From NCBI GenBank assembly GCA_000708835.1, contig DF237164.1, positions 62,001-126,000 of the forward strand: a stretch of DNA of 64,000 nucleotides, in the 5' to 3' direction. Shown here in pieces: positions 30,001 through 40,955 of this stretch. The position numbers and the translations under genes were made by a program. The stretch's first letter is position 1. Every line of letters begins with the position of its first letter. The notes under the pieces were generated by a model. The model saw nothing but the letters and a program-made list of their open reading frames with translations. It did no database searches and was not told the DNA's origin. This stretch comes from Klebsormidium nitens (Eukaryota; Streptophyta; Klebsormidiophyceae; Klebsormidiales; Klebsormidiaceae).

Positions 30001-33000
30001 GGAGAAGGAGCGATTCAACGAGATCCAGCAGGTACGGGATTGGGAGTTTTGTGTTGGGTTCGTCTGTTGATTTGAGGACTCTGTTGGGGTGCTCGAAGGG
30101 AAGGAAAGAAGCTGTTCCAAGGGGTGCTATCAGCAAGTCAACGTCTCTTCTCTCTCTGTGTTGCTGGATAAGAGGAGCGACTGAGATTGGGGCTCGAGGA
30201 AGAGAGGGGGCCAGCGTTCTGCTCGAAACGATGAAGGACCTTAGAAACGAAGAGGGACCAGCATTCCGAGAGGTATATATCCGACGATTGTTGTTTGTGA
30301 GAAGTTTTCTGCGTTTGTGAGAAGTTTTTTTGCGTTCGCCCCGCCCTTCGTCTTGTAAGATCAGGTGTTATACTGCCTCTTGCAGGAGTTGTAGGATGAA
30401 CTATGAGACGGGGTACGGAAATCTGGAATTCTCATTCAAGGGGGATGGCGCTCTCAATCTTTTTAAGCGCCATCTTAAAAGCCTATGCATATTGAATCAA
30501 ACCTGCAAGCATTCAACGGAGCGACCAGCAAGGGGGCTTGAAAGAAACTGGGGAAAGGCTTGGACAACCATCTTCTTCGGTTGCAGCTTTGTCAACCACT
30601 CGTGATCAAGTACTTTACTTTGCCAAGGAGTCGAACTCTCGGAAACCACAAATCGTGGTATCAAATACTGCAGCCAGATCCGGGAGTCTTCTGTTCCTTT
30701 CTATCTTCCCGAATTGAAAAGGCCCTGTTTTCGCCCGCGCAGGAGCTTGCCCAGCTGTCCACCCAGTTCTCCAACAACCTCCTCGACGCCACCAAGGCCT
30801 ACAAGAAGCTCCTTACAGACCCCGCCGAGATCAACGGCCTCCCGCCGTCTGCGCTCGGTCTCGCCGCGCAGACCGCCGCCGCAAACGGGCACGAGAACGC
30901 GACTGCAGGTTTCTTCCGTTTCTCTACTTTGTTGTTCTTATAATGCCGCGTCGTATTTTACAACACCTTCATCTTTACACTCTCTGTGCTTGCACCTGTA
31001 TCCACCTCCTGCACTTTGCCAGGTCGTTTACGATCTGTTTCTGCGTGTTCCTTGTGTTTTGTATTAGATTCATTACCACCGGGTTTGTTTAGCCCGATCC
31101 AATTTGAGTTGGAAAAAGCACGTTGTGCATGTGAAGCCACTACTCTGTACTGTGTGCGCTGATTTCCGTGGGTAGTTGTGCCACTTGACCGCCATCTCAC
31201 AAGCGTCTTCGTTGCTCGCGCAGAATCGGGTCCCTGGATGTTCACGCTCGACATGCCGAGCTACGTCCCGGTTCTACAACACGCGAAGAACCGCGCGCTG
31301 CGCGAGGAGATGTACCGCGCGTACTTGACGAGGGCCAGTACCGGGGACGTTGACAACACGCCGATCATCGAGAAAATTCTGGCGCTCAAGAAGGAGAAGG
31401 CGCAGCTGCTAGGGTTCGAGTGTCACGCTGACGTCAGCCTGGCGACCAAGATGGCAACGCTCGAGCGCGCGCAGGGGCTGCTGGAGGAGCTGCGCGCGGC
31501 GTCCTGGGATGCGGCGCTCAAGGTCAGTCCTAACCCCGCTTCTTAACCTTTAATTTAAAGTGTCAGATTTGCTCTCTAGTTTTTCCCGGTCATAGGTTAG
31601 TGAATGCTTTCGCAGTCGAAGTGCGGCTTCGAGGGGCTGTATGCGGGATGCGGCGGTCGAGGTTAGACCTGAGACCTGCCGTTCGGGTCGGTGTTATCAT
31701 ACCTTTGTGGTCGATTGCCGCAAGACCTTTTGTTAAGTCTCTGCGTGACGGAAGCCATTCCGTTCGTCACGTCTGACCCTCTTTTGATTTGGATTAGTAA
31801 GCCACTCAATCTCTCTTCCGCTGGCGTTCGACTGCTTGTCCTCAGCTTCTCTCGTCTTATCCTTAGTTGAATTAACCATAGCGAGGCCGGCCTTCTTTGC
31901 CCTATCCCATTTGCATATCTGTAACCATAGCGAAGCGAGGCCGACCAAAGCATGCGACGTGTTGCAAAGGTGCAGCTTCAGGTGCGAATACAATGGAGCA
32001 GCTGACTTCTGGTGGCCTTTCTAGTGATGATCTTGAGTCCAAGGAAAGAGTTCCTTCTCGGTCTACGAATTGTTAAATTGACGCAGTTCGCTTTCCGTAT
32101 AGACTATTTGGTTCCGCTTCTGCCTTTTGAATGCCTTCCTCGTAGAGCGATGATTCCTCTCACATAATCATAAGATCCATCAAAGGAACTTTTTCTTCTC
32201 CTACTATCTTTCTGCGGCTTGACCAATGCCGTCCCTCCACGTTGAAGGACCTGGAGGACCTGAAGGCGTTCGCGGCTGAGTCGGGCGCGCCCGAGGGGAG
32301 CGATCTGAAGCACTGGGACATCACGTATTGGGCGGAGCGCTTGCGGGAAGCCAAGTACAGCATCAACGACGAAGAGTTGCGGCCGTACTTCGCTCTGCCG
32401 AGCGTGCTGGAGGGCATGTTTGGGCTCGCGCACAAGCTGTTTGGGGTGACGGTCGAGGCAGCCGACGGAAAAGCGCCGGTAAGTGCTTTCTTAATCACTG
32501 TCCTATGAAACTTTCCACGTCTGAGGTTCGATGTTGTGGGACTTTTTCTGAGCTGCTGAGCGTGCTGGAGGGAATGTTCGGGCTCGCGCACATGCTGTTT
32601 GGGGTGACGGTCGAAGCGGCGGACGGAAAGGCGCCGGTGAGTGTTCATTAAATCACTGTTCAGTAAAACAAATTCTTTTATTCATTCTTGCGACTCAGGG
32701 TCGTAACTGTCGCACTGCCGAGCGTGTTGGAGGGCTTGTTTGGGCTCACGAACAAGTTGTTTGGGGTGACGGTCGAAGCAGCGGACGGGAAGGCGCCGGT
32801 AAGCTGTCCGGGGTGTCGGTTGAGCGGCCCCGGCATTATAGGGTGTTGACTGTGATTGTATAGCTTCAATTTGGTACAAACAAGCCCACGAGACTTTCTC
32901 CGTAGGTGTGTATCAATCACCTCCGCTTCTTTTCCTCACCCGGCCTCGTTTCCAAGACGCTCCAACCCCCATACATTCTGTACATCAGGCCGAATTGCGG

Positions 33001-36000
33001 TGTAAAATGTTGGCAAGTTTGTTCCAGGTTTCCCAAAAAAGGACTTTCGCTTCGTCCAACTCACCGGCCTCGTTTTAGACGCTCCAAATACCGTAACCCA
33101 GATAGCTGAGATGCGTTTCAAACGACTGGCAGCACTTGTGTTCAGGTCTGGCACAAGACGTTTGCTTCTTCCAACTCACCGGCTTTGACCTCAAAAAAGT
33201 CGTGCTAACCGGATCTGCTGGAATACGTGACCAGAGTATTTACGAACGACTCATCATTTTCTTGTTTCAGGTCTGGCACAAAGACGTGCGCTTCTTCCAA
33301 CTCACCGGCCCCGACTCCAAGCCCGCCGCCTACTTCTACCTCGACCCCTACTCCCGTCCTGCCGAGAAGCGGGGGGGTGCTTGGATGGACGAAGTGCTAG
33401 GGCGGAGCAAGCTTCTGGCCCCCCCGGGAGAGTCAGTCCGGTTACCGGTCGCCCATATGGTGTGTAACCAGACGCCTCCGGTCGGCGACCAACCGAGCTT
33501 GATGACGTTCCGGGAAGTCGAGACGCTCTTCCACGAGTTTGGGCATGCGTTGCAGGTGGGTGGTTTGACTTACGACGTTCCTTTCTTGGGTTTGCCCTAA
33601 ATCTTGAACGGTGTTGTTTTGCTTCTGGCGTTCGTGTTTCTTGGAAAAGCGTTCCTAAGTTAATTCTAGGATCTAGTCATGCAGGACTCTTGAGCAGGAA
33701 GCTGGGGGCTGCGAACTGGCAGCCATTCGAAACGCCGAAAAGTCTGCTGGGAATATCGTGTCTCTTGGTTGGACATCGCTCTGACGCTAAACCAGTTCTA
33801 ACTGCCCGGCCGCACTTGTTCACTCAGCAATACGAGGGCTGCATTGATTGCAGAAGAGACAAATTCTGTCTGTTGTAGAACCTCTCACAAACCTTGAACC
33901 AAGATCTTTCTTTCAGCCGCGACTCTGCTGCTTATTTTCGCAACATATGCTGATTCGCCATGGAGAGGCTTTGAATGCTGGCTGTTATAGGTTGTCTGCT
34001 AGAACCTGAAAAGTCTGGTACATACGGATCGAAACGTCTTCCAACGGGACATGCTCAGCTATCTTGCTGCAGCCATTTCTGCGTGAAAGATAACGGTCGC
34101 ACTTGAGGGCTATCAAAGCAAAAACCCGAAATGTTCATTCCTTCTCTGACCTGGAAAAAGGAGAGCTTCATCGAGGGCTTAAGTGAGACGTAAGTCAGTT
34201 AAGTTACGTCAGTGAATCTAATCAATGTCAGCCAAGACCAGTTAAAATCAGTAAAAGTCTACGAAGTTGGATGAAGTGAAGTGACACTTGGAACGGACTC
34301 TCTCTTCCCCACAGCACATGCTAACCCGGCAAGACGAGGGCTTCGTCGCGGGTATCCGCAACGTGGAGTGGGACGCCGTCGAGCTGCCGAGCCAGTTCAT
34401 GGAGAACTGGTGCTATCACCGGGCGACGCTCATGGGCTTCGCGCGCCATTTCGAGACGGGGGAACCGCTCCCCGAGGACATCTACAAAAAGCTGGTGACG
34501 GCCCGAACGTTCCGGGCGGCCAGCCAGATGATGCGCCAGGTAAGTAATGGACGTTTTTCGGATGATTGACTTGGTTAGTGCTTGGTTATGGTAACCGCTC
34601 CCCGAGGACATCAACCAGAAAGCTGGTGGCGGCACAGACGTTCCGGGCGGGCACTCAAATGATGCGCCAGGTGAGCGCTTTTACTTTTTTGGTATTCTTC
34701 TGCTCTGTCAGTGAATAGATTGTGCTCCGCAAATCCAGAGAGAAGGCGTATGGAAGTTGATTTGTTGCTAAAGTTCAGCGCGTCGCATCAAGGGAGCTTG
34801 ACGCTTTCAGGACATGCAGAACAGGCTACTATGGATATGCGGTCCCGACTTCGTGGATTCACGATGGGGCCTACTCTTTGGTGGAAGCCAAATTTGTGAC
34901 CAGGTCGTCTGCTTGTATTCCCTGTAATGACGTTCGTGACTATTCTGACTGGCACGGTCCGTTGACCGCGCTTTCCTCGTCCAGGTCCATTGCGAGATTG
35001 TGCGGCCAGCAAGCTTTTGCAAAGTCCGTCTGGCAAAGTTCGTTGATCGAAGACTGTCCCGCCTTGTTAAGCCTAATGTTGCGAGAAAACATGCGTCTGA
35101 TTGACGTCAAGCCTTCCTTTATTTCCCCCCGTCCACAGCGGCGTCTAGCGGCGCCTCACACAAAGTCCTCTCCCGCCTTTCCGCTTTCTTGACGACCAAA
35201 CATCTCCCCCCCTCTCCCATTTCAATGGCTACTCACAGCAAATCCTTCCCCCGTTGCAGATCCACTTCGCTTCCGTAGACCTGGACCTCCACTCCCGTTT
35301 CGCCCCAGGGGGGTCCGAGTCCGTCTTCGACGCCGACCGTCGTATCGCCCAAAAGACGATGGTCATGCCCCCCCTTCCGGAAGACCGTTTCCTCTGCGGT
35401 TTCGCCCACATCTTCGCAGGGGGTTATTCTGCCGGTTATTACAGTTACAAGTGGGCCGAGGTTTTGTCCGCTGACGCCTTTTCGGCGTTCGAGGAAGTGG
35501 GGCTGGAAAACGAGAAGCGGGTGCAAGAAACCGGGCGGCGGTTTGCGGAGACGGTGCTGGGGTTGGGCGGCGGGAAGGCGCCGCTGGAGGTGAGAAGTTG
35601 TTGACGAACTCGGTGTTGGTTTCCAGTAACTCAATTTTGGTTTCCAGTATCTCGGTTTTGGTTTCCAGTAAGCTGTGTTCCCCTGATTCAAAGCAAGATC
35701 TACCTCAATAATAAACACATTCCTGCTGATACGGAAACTGACCCTGGTTCTAAAGAGATTGCGTAGCGTCGAATTGGACGGTTCAAAACATATGAACAGG
35801 TTTGGACGGAGTGCTATGTCATTGACGGGAGCTTCCCCCGTCAGTTCCAACTCGCCCACCGTTTCGGTCACAGTTTTGGGAGCTCACAAGGACTTATGGT
35901 CCTCTGAGCAGGCAACCTTCGCAGATTGCGTGTATCTAGAAATAGCTGCGCTGCTGTCCCGGCGTGTTTGAAGCTGCCAACAGTCGATGCGAAATGATCT

Positions 36001-36201
36001 TGAGCTAAGTATGTCGGAATTCGATTGCAGTGCTCATGCACGCGAAGTTTGGATGCGTTCTTTACGTTTCCCTAAGTCTTCCAAATCAGATTAAGCTCTC
36101 GTGTTTTGGCGATGCAGGTGTTCAAGGAGTTCCGGGGAAGAGAGCCGTCGACGGAACCGTTGCTCCGACATAGTGGACTGCTGGCAACAGCGACTGCATA
36201 A
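27029..36201 (+). CDS. OOP: Organellar oligopeptidase (M3 metallopeptidase, OOP/TOP type)
   Basis: Ten exons: 27029-27436, 28322-28489, 29831-30031, 30743-30908, 31224-31522, 32248-32478, 33271-33555, 34315-34539, 35260-35589, 36118-36201 (798 aa; Arabidopsis OOP about 790). All phases fit. Residues 1 to about 90 are Ser/Ala/Arg-rich without acids at first, like a plastid or dual transit peptide. The zinc motif is H579-E-F-G-H583; Glu609 in DAVELPSQ is the third ligand. ENWCYH and the Tyr/Gly-rich [10 protein letters not shown] substrate segment follow, and the protein ends FREFRGRE-type, as in plants (here [17 protein letters not shown]). In plants this enzyme degrades peptides of about 8-23 residues, including cleaved presequences, in mitochondria and plastids. 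An in-frame Met94 (27308) could give a cytosolic form. Introns contain copies of exon edges, annotated separately. Confidence 0.95.
28786..29830 (+). repeat. Array of decaying copies of the exon 3 acceptor region
   Basis: Units begin with a gggcc(c/t)tgtt-like leader (28791, 28925, 29015, 29173, 29279, 29463, 29654, true copy 29796). In the better-preserved units a pyrimidine tract, CAG and the start of exon 3 (ccggaacgagtggc) follow. Copied CAGs end at 29049, 29313, 29498 and 29677, before the true one at 29830; the unit near 29200 has lost its AG. The copy nearest the real exon differs at about 4 of 68 exon bases, and copies decay with distance. No copy carries the exon 3 donor. Confidence 0.85.
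31875..31950. repeat. Short direct repeat in oligopeptidase intron 5
   Basis: aaccatagcgaggccgg recurs 47 bp downstream as aaccatagcgaagcgaggccga, so a small tandem duplication. Confidence 0.6.
32551..32801 (+). repeat. Two copies of the exon 6 end with donor sites
   Basis: Downstream of the real exon 6 donor (32479), two segments repeat its last 80-100 bases, ending at gcgccg|gtgagt (about 32637) and gcgccg|gtaagc (about 32801). Both retain long stretches (tttggggtgacggtcga) and consensus donors. Confidence 0.85.
32925..33195 (+). repeat. Three copies of the exon 7 start
   Basis: Segments near 32925-32975, 33028-33085 and 33146-33195 repeat the beginning of exon 7 (cttcttccaactcaccggc). 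The last keeps the acceptor caggtctggcacaa almost intact but has lost an A, shifting its frame. The true exon 7 starts at 33271. Confidence 0.8.
34588..34672 (+). repeat. Copy of the exon 8 end with donor site
   Basis: The text from accgctccccgaggacatc to atgatgcgccag|gtgagc repeats the last 75 bases or so of exon 8, whose real donor is at 34540. A small indel shifts the frame of the copy. Confidence 0.85.
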
Positions 36202-38188
36202 ACCTGCTGTTAGTCAAAGACAGTCTATGTATGTTCTAGGTTTTAGGGGCGATCTGCCGCTGTTGTTAGACACGCTACCACAACCCGACCTCTTAATTGG
36301 ACGCTTGACTGGAGAAAACCGGCACTTGCATGTATGAAATGTCATTCGCGCCTGGCCGTTCTCTCATGTACAGACTTCGATTGTATTGTGAGACAAGGAA
36401 TTAGCGCCATGCGAGTTCTAGTTGTACTCCCTGCAAGATGACCTGAGCGATTGAACCTGGCAACGTATTCCGTGACAGAAGTTATCGTCGAGTTAACCTC
36501 ATCTCCCGTTAAAGCGGGCCGGTTGACTATGTCCACATGGTTCCTTAGTCTCGTCGAACGCCCAGATCTAATTTTGCGCATGCTCGCCCGCTTCACGTTG
36601 CGCCTTAATTAGGAGTTTACAGCATCGAGTGCGTTATTTCAGGGTAACTGAACACGTTTGCGGCCGCCGCCGGAGCCACAGCGGTACTACCTTGTCCAAA
36701 GCGGTCCGAAAGAATCAGGCTGTCGATCGCAGATCGACTTAAGCTATGACGTACTGTCACGCCTGACTTGCATGTCGACCATTTGTTTATCCTACCTCCC
36801 ACCCTGGATCATGTCCCAACGAACGGGCCCTTATACTTTAACGACGTTCACATTTGCTTAATTCGATAAGTTGTAAGGGAGGGCTCTCTCCTAAACGACA
36901 GGTCCTATGGATCTTCTTGAAAGAGAGCAGCGCGTGCACCTGCCAGGTGGAACCTACTGTAGACGGTCTAGGTTGGGCCGCCATCACGAATGTGTTCTTC
37001 TAGCGTTCGTTACATTCAACCAAGCAACGACCCGGCGCACTGGCTATGCCTCAACTTGGTGGCTTCTGTCCAAGTCGATCCGGTTTCTTGGTCTCGCGGG
37101 CCGCTGCAAACCAGGGTAGCCACATGCAACTCTTCTCGCATGCATCTGGTTTAGAATCCTCTTGACTCGATCGGCGGCAGTGCCAACATATGCTGCACTT
37201 GCATAGCCGGGCGAGTCAGAGCCAACAGCAACCACCGTTGTCTTGTATCAAACAGCATGCTTGTAGGTACATGGTTGGTCAAGGTGTTGCCCAGGGCCAT
37301 TCAACATTCTGCATCGCTTTAGGAATCTTATTCCGACAGCAGCGTATCACTTTCCAGATTTCACACTCGTACGAAAGATGTCAAGTGTATAGAAGACGGT
37401 ACATGCAGGAGTGTTTCTGGTCTCTAACGACTCAATCTGCAACGGTTTGCATTTGCAAGCGAACAACCTCCACTACGTTACCATTTCTGAGAGTACTTAG
37501 TACGTACAAAAGATCCATCTCCTTCCAGATGACAACGAACGTCTCCTCCATGTATCCTAAACGTATCCCGATCGTCAAGAGCGTCGTCCCAAACATGCAT
37601 GTGCTCAGCTTGCGCCTGGTTGGCGCCGCCTACATCCTTGTGATGCTACGTACTCTCAGAAAGCGTGAAGAAGAAAGTCCCATCGGAGTTACGTCAAGAG
37701 AACAGCCGAAGAGCAACAGAGGTGGCGCAATCCATATGGGAGCAGAGTCGTTTCAACAGATGTACGCACCTATGAGTTCCGCCAGCGGCTCCAACAGTTG
37801 CGCAGCTTAAGCAGCACTGCGAGCAGAAAGAAAACAAGTTACAGGGAATCTACGAGATGCAAATAAATCCTCATCAAGGCCCCGTGTGAACAACGTATGT
37901 ACCTCTGCTTGTCAGCTTCACTTTCTAGATTTCTATATATCTCTCGACGAGCTTCTTCGTGACGTCAATCGTCCGCACCTTCCAGCTCGCTATGCATACC
38001 TTTCTCAATGCAATCAGGCTCGTCCTTCTTCTCAAACGCAGCCTTCTCCAATTCTTCATGTCTTCTCATGAGATGGGCGTACTTGATCTCTACTGCACAA
38101 AGAGGAAGTCTGTTGATGTTGGAAACGGGAAAAAAGTACCTCCTTCGTCTTAGAAACAGTGTCCTGCAGTCAAGTCATGTAGGAAGAC
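36202..38188. other. Non-coding stretch downstream of the oligopeptidase
   Basis: No gene supported. A 206-codon open frame on the plus strand (37190-37810) has no recognisable domain and overlaps competing open segments on the minus strand; I do not call it. Confidence 0.45.
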
Positions 38189-39955
38189 CTACTCGGTACC
38201 TGAACAATTGCCTATCCGCACAAACCTTTCGGTATAAACTGCCTGACCGAAAGACTCAGACTCATAAAATTTGAAAACGAAAGGAGATAGGATGGCGGCA
38301 TAGCCTTTCCAGGGATACAGTTCAAATAGGAAAAACAGGACGAGAAAGTGGGGAGAGGCGAGAGTGCTAGATGATATAAGAATCTGAAGTGCTGGAAAAT
38401 CTGCCAAGCTGTCATGAAGGGAGAACGCTTGGTCTTTTCTACGGCACGAGTGATTTGGATGACGGTTGCCTTGACGAAATATGATGAGCAGCAAACGAGA
38501 CGGGCTGGGCAGAAGAGCGCGATGGAAATAGGGTAACAGAAATGCCATCCCTCCGACCGGCGTCTGGGTGGGAAAAAGGAAGGGCACTCCGTCACATTAG
38601 TTTGGATCCTCAGTGCAACAACCAGTCGGAAGCATTCAGCAGCTTTTGAGCAGGCTGGAAGAGACGCATAAAATACTCACATTGTGAACGTGGACGCACG
38701 TTTTCACCGGCGCGCCCCGTTCTGCCCGAGCATTCGTGTTGATGCTGGACTTTCCCTGTCGATTGGACGAGGTCGAGTGTGTCAGAAGCCGATGACTGGA
38801 ACGATCGGAGACGACAGCTAGCATGGTGGCCCGCTTCCGAAGGCTGGACAAAGGTCCAAAGAAGAGTCTGAACTTGCTTATACACGTAAGTTTTGGCTTT
38901 TAACCAGGCTGATTAGCAGACTGAGTCTCAGGTTATTGAACAAACAACTCGGCTTAACATTGTTACGGGGCTGGTTAAAGCCCATGTCTGTTTGCTGGAC
39001 ATATAACCATTCTCTGACCAGCCATAACCAGCCCCTAACCATCCATGGTTTACAGCTAGAAACTTCTCTGTTACTATGTACGAAAGGCACTAAGATGCTC
39101 GAGAAGCGCAATACCTTCATGAAGCTGGCTAATGCAAGAGACTCGCAGCCTTTATTTTGCTTGAGCAACTTAGTGGGACGACAACGTTGAATCAATCCTG
39201 ATGCCATGGAAAGTTACAAGACAGCAAGTCAACACCTACCTATAGGATTAGACCGGGGGCAGCAAGGATTGCAAATCCGTCCAAATAGGAACAACCTCAG
39301 TGATGACAGCGGTGTTCTGCTTTTGATGAGGGCACGAATCGAAGGCCTTTGATTGGAAGCCATCTCTACCTCACACGCACATTTGGAGCTTACCAGAATC
39401 TTCTCCCGGCAGGTCGATTCGTCTTGCAGTCCGACCGAATTGTCTCCTGAATCTGCGGTACTAGGCCCCCCGGGGCCATTGGTGGCCTTATCCAACTCCT
39501 CTGGGACTGCCTGGAAACCAAAAGACTATGAATAAGGTCAGCATGTCAAAGGTCTGCTGGCCAAGAAGAGGTTTTATAAGGTCAGGAGTACAGGTCACAA
39601 CAAGAAAGAAGTGCCACAGTGTTCAATGGATGTTGAACATGCTTGGAGCAGCAGAGAACATCAAACTGAGGTCTGACAATCTGGTAGGAATCATGACACA
39701 AGGAGTTAGATCACCTCGAATGGAACCTAGAACCGTCAAAACAAGCATACCTGAGGATGAGCTTTGGATCTGCTCATAGCAGAATGCCAAGCAGTGCAAA
39801 TCCTAGAAGTGCAAAGCGCGGTTGCATGCCTGGATCCCAATCGACCTTGGAGGCGGCATCCCTGCCCGCTCTGCGCGAGAAGAGTGATATCGACTCCAAG
39901 CTCACACGAGAGTACCGGTACTGGCAATCTGCTCTTGCTGAGGGCTTCCCTTGAT
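38189..39955 (-). CDS. Possible unrecognised minus-strand gene, 5' end missing
   Basis: Four segments with acceptor and donor signals and mutually compatible phases: 39955-39751 (phase 2 in, 0 out), 39510-39394 (39 codons, 0/0), 38872-38681 (64 codons, 0/0, donor cacaat|gtgagt) and 38563-38189 (124 codons and stop, acceptor cacccag). I recognise no family. The third segment is Arg/Ser-rich; the last contains hydrophobic stretches (FLVLFFLFELY) that could be membrane segments but also arise by chance in pyrimidine-rich DNA. The first segment has an alternative frame ending in a hydrophobic tail (FALLGFALLGILL). No initiator exon was found. Treat as a hypothesis. Confidence 0.27.
38900..39045. 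repeat. Dispersed repeat, copy 1 (foldback-like)
   Basis: It starts taaccaggctgatta and shares about 45 well-matched and 85 looser bases with 52008-52140. Its second half contains ggggctggtta and the inverted taaccagcccc about 40 bp later, so it can fold into a hairpin like a small MITE. Confidence 0.65.
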
Positions 39956-40955
39956 CTGCAAAAATAGAAGCAAGAAGCACTGACTAGGCCAACCGCGACG
40001 TGCATGAGACTGGATCTTTGACTGCCTGTCGCATAGTGCTAGACTGCACGCATAGCTAGCTAGCGGCCCGGCGGCCGGCCGGCTGGCGGGCGGCGGCTCG
40101 ACGGCGTCGCGTGCGGGCAGCGAGCGGGTTTACCGCGGAGGCTTTATAATCAGGGTTTCAATCGAATTTGTACGAAGTTGGTTAAGAACGTAACCCTTGA
40201 AAGAGCCCTGCCCTTCTTACCTTTCCTCCTTAGCTGTAGCCTATTGGGCGGTGCTTTCTTCTACGATTGTTGCTGTAGGTCACGTTCGCTGACCGAAACC
40301 ACCAAACAACAGCTTACATGCTCACATGCATATGCAATTCCATTCGACACGCACTATCTTAAATCTTGGACCAGCAGTCAGAATTGCTGGTCGCCAACAG
40401 GTCTGGCGGGCCGAGACCGCTGCTGGCTGGCAACTGTAGCAGTCTGGATACGCCATGCACAATGGGTACTGCTTGACCGCGTCCAACTCGCTTCAGCTCT
40501 ATAGGTCGACATTCCTTGAATTGATGCACGTGGGCCCCGGATGCTCATGGGCTCCCCTCCTTTCGACGCAAGGCCGCGGACACTACTCGCAGAAAACACG
40601 TGTACTCACCAGAAATAGATCTATTTGCACTCCCCGCCACATGCCACGAACGTACGTATTTCAGGTGAGGCCTCAGAACCTTCAAGGGCTGGACTTCTCT
40701 AAACCGTGTCTAGTCATTCAAGGTCTTTCGCACAAGACATCATGTAAGTGAATGGATTTCACGGTCGTCCAGCGCCAGAAGCTGATTCACCGTCTACATG
40801 TTCAATCAGTCAAACAGAAACCAGGTTGAGACGCAATCAAGTCCCCTATATAACGTTTACTATAATAAGAGTCGACCTTTGTGACGTGTCCTTTGAAAGT
40901 AGTATGGGTCTATGTCCTGTTGTAGTTGTTGCATTTTGCCGTAAAGACAGCTCCC
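39956..40955. other. Intergenic stretch between the two unrecognised chains
   Basis: Apart from the GC-rich element at 40056-40150 I see nothing firm. An open minus-strand segment at 40378-40599 (Arg/Ser-rich, 73 codons) might be an exon of either neighbouring chain but has no supporting similarity. Confidence 0.35.
40056..40150. repeat. GC-rich element, copy 1
   Basis: A very GC-rich block (ggcggccggccggc...) closes with gggtttaccgcggaggctt. A second block at 43183-43262 has the same organisation and a near-identical closing phrase. Confidence 0.5.

Noticed and set aside
37190-37810. 206-codon plus-strand open frame
   Set aside because: No recognisable domain, no splice or start context, and equally protein-like short frames on the opposite strand.
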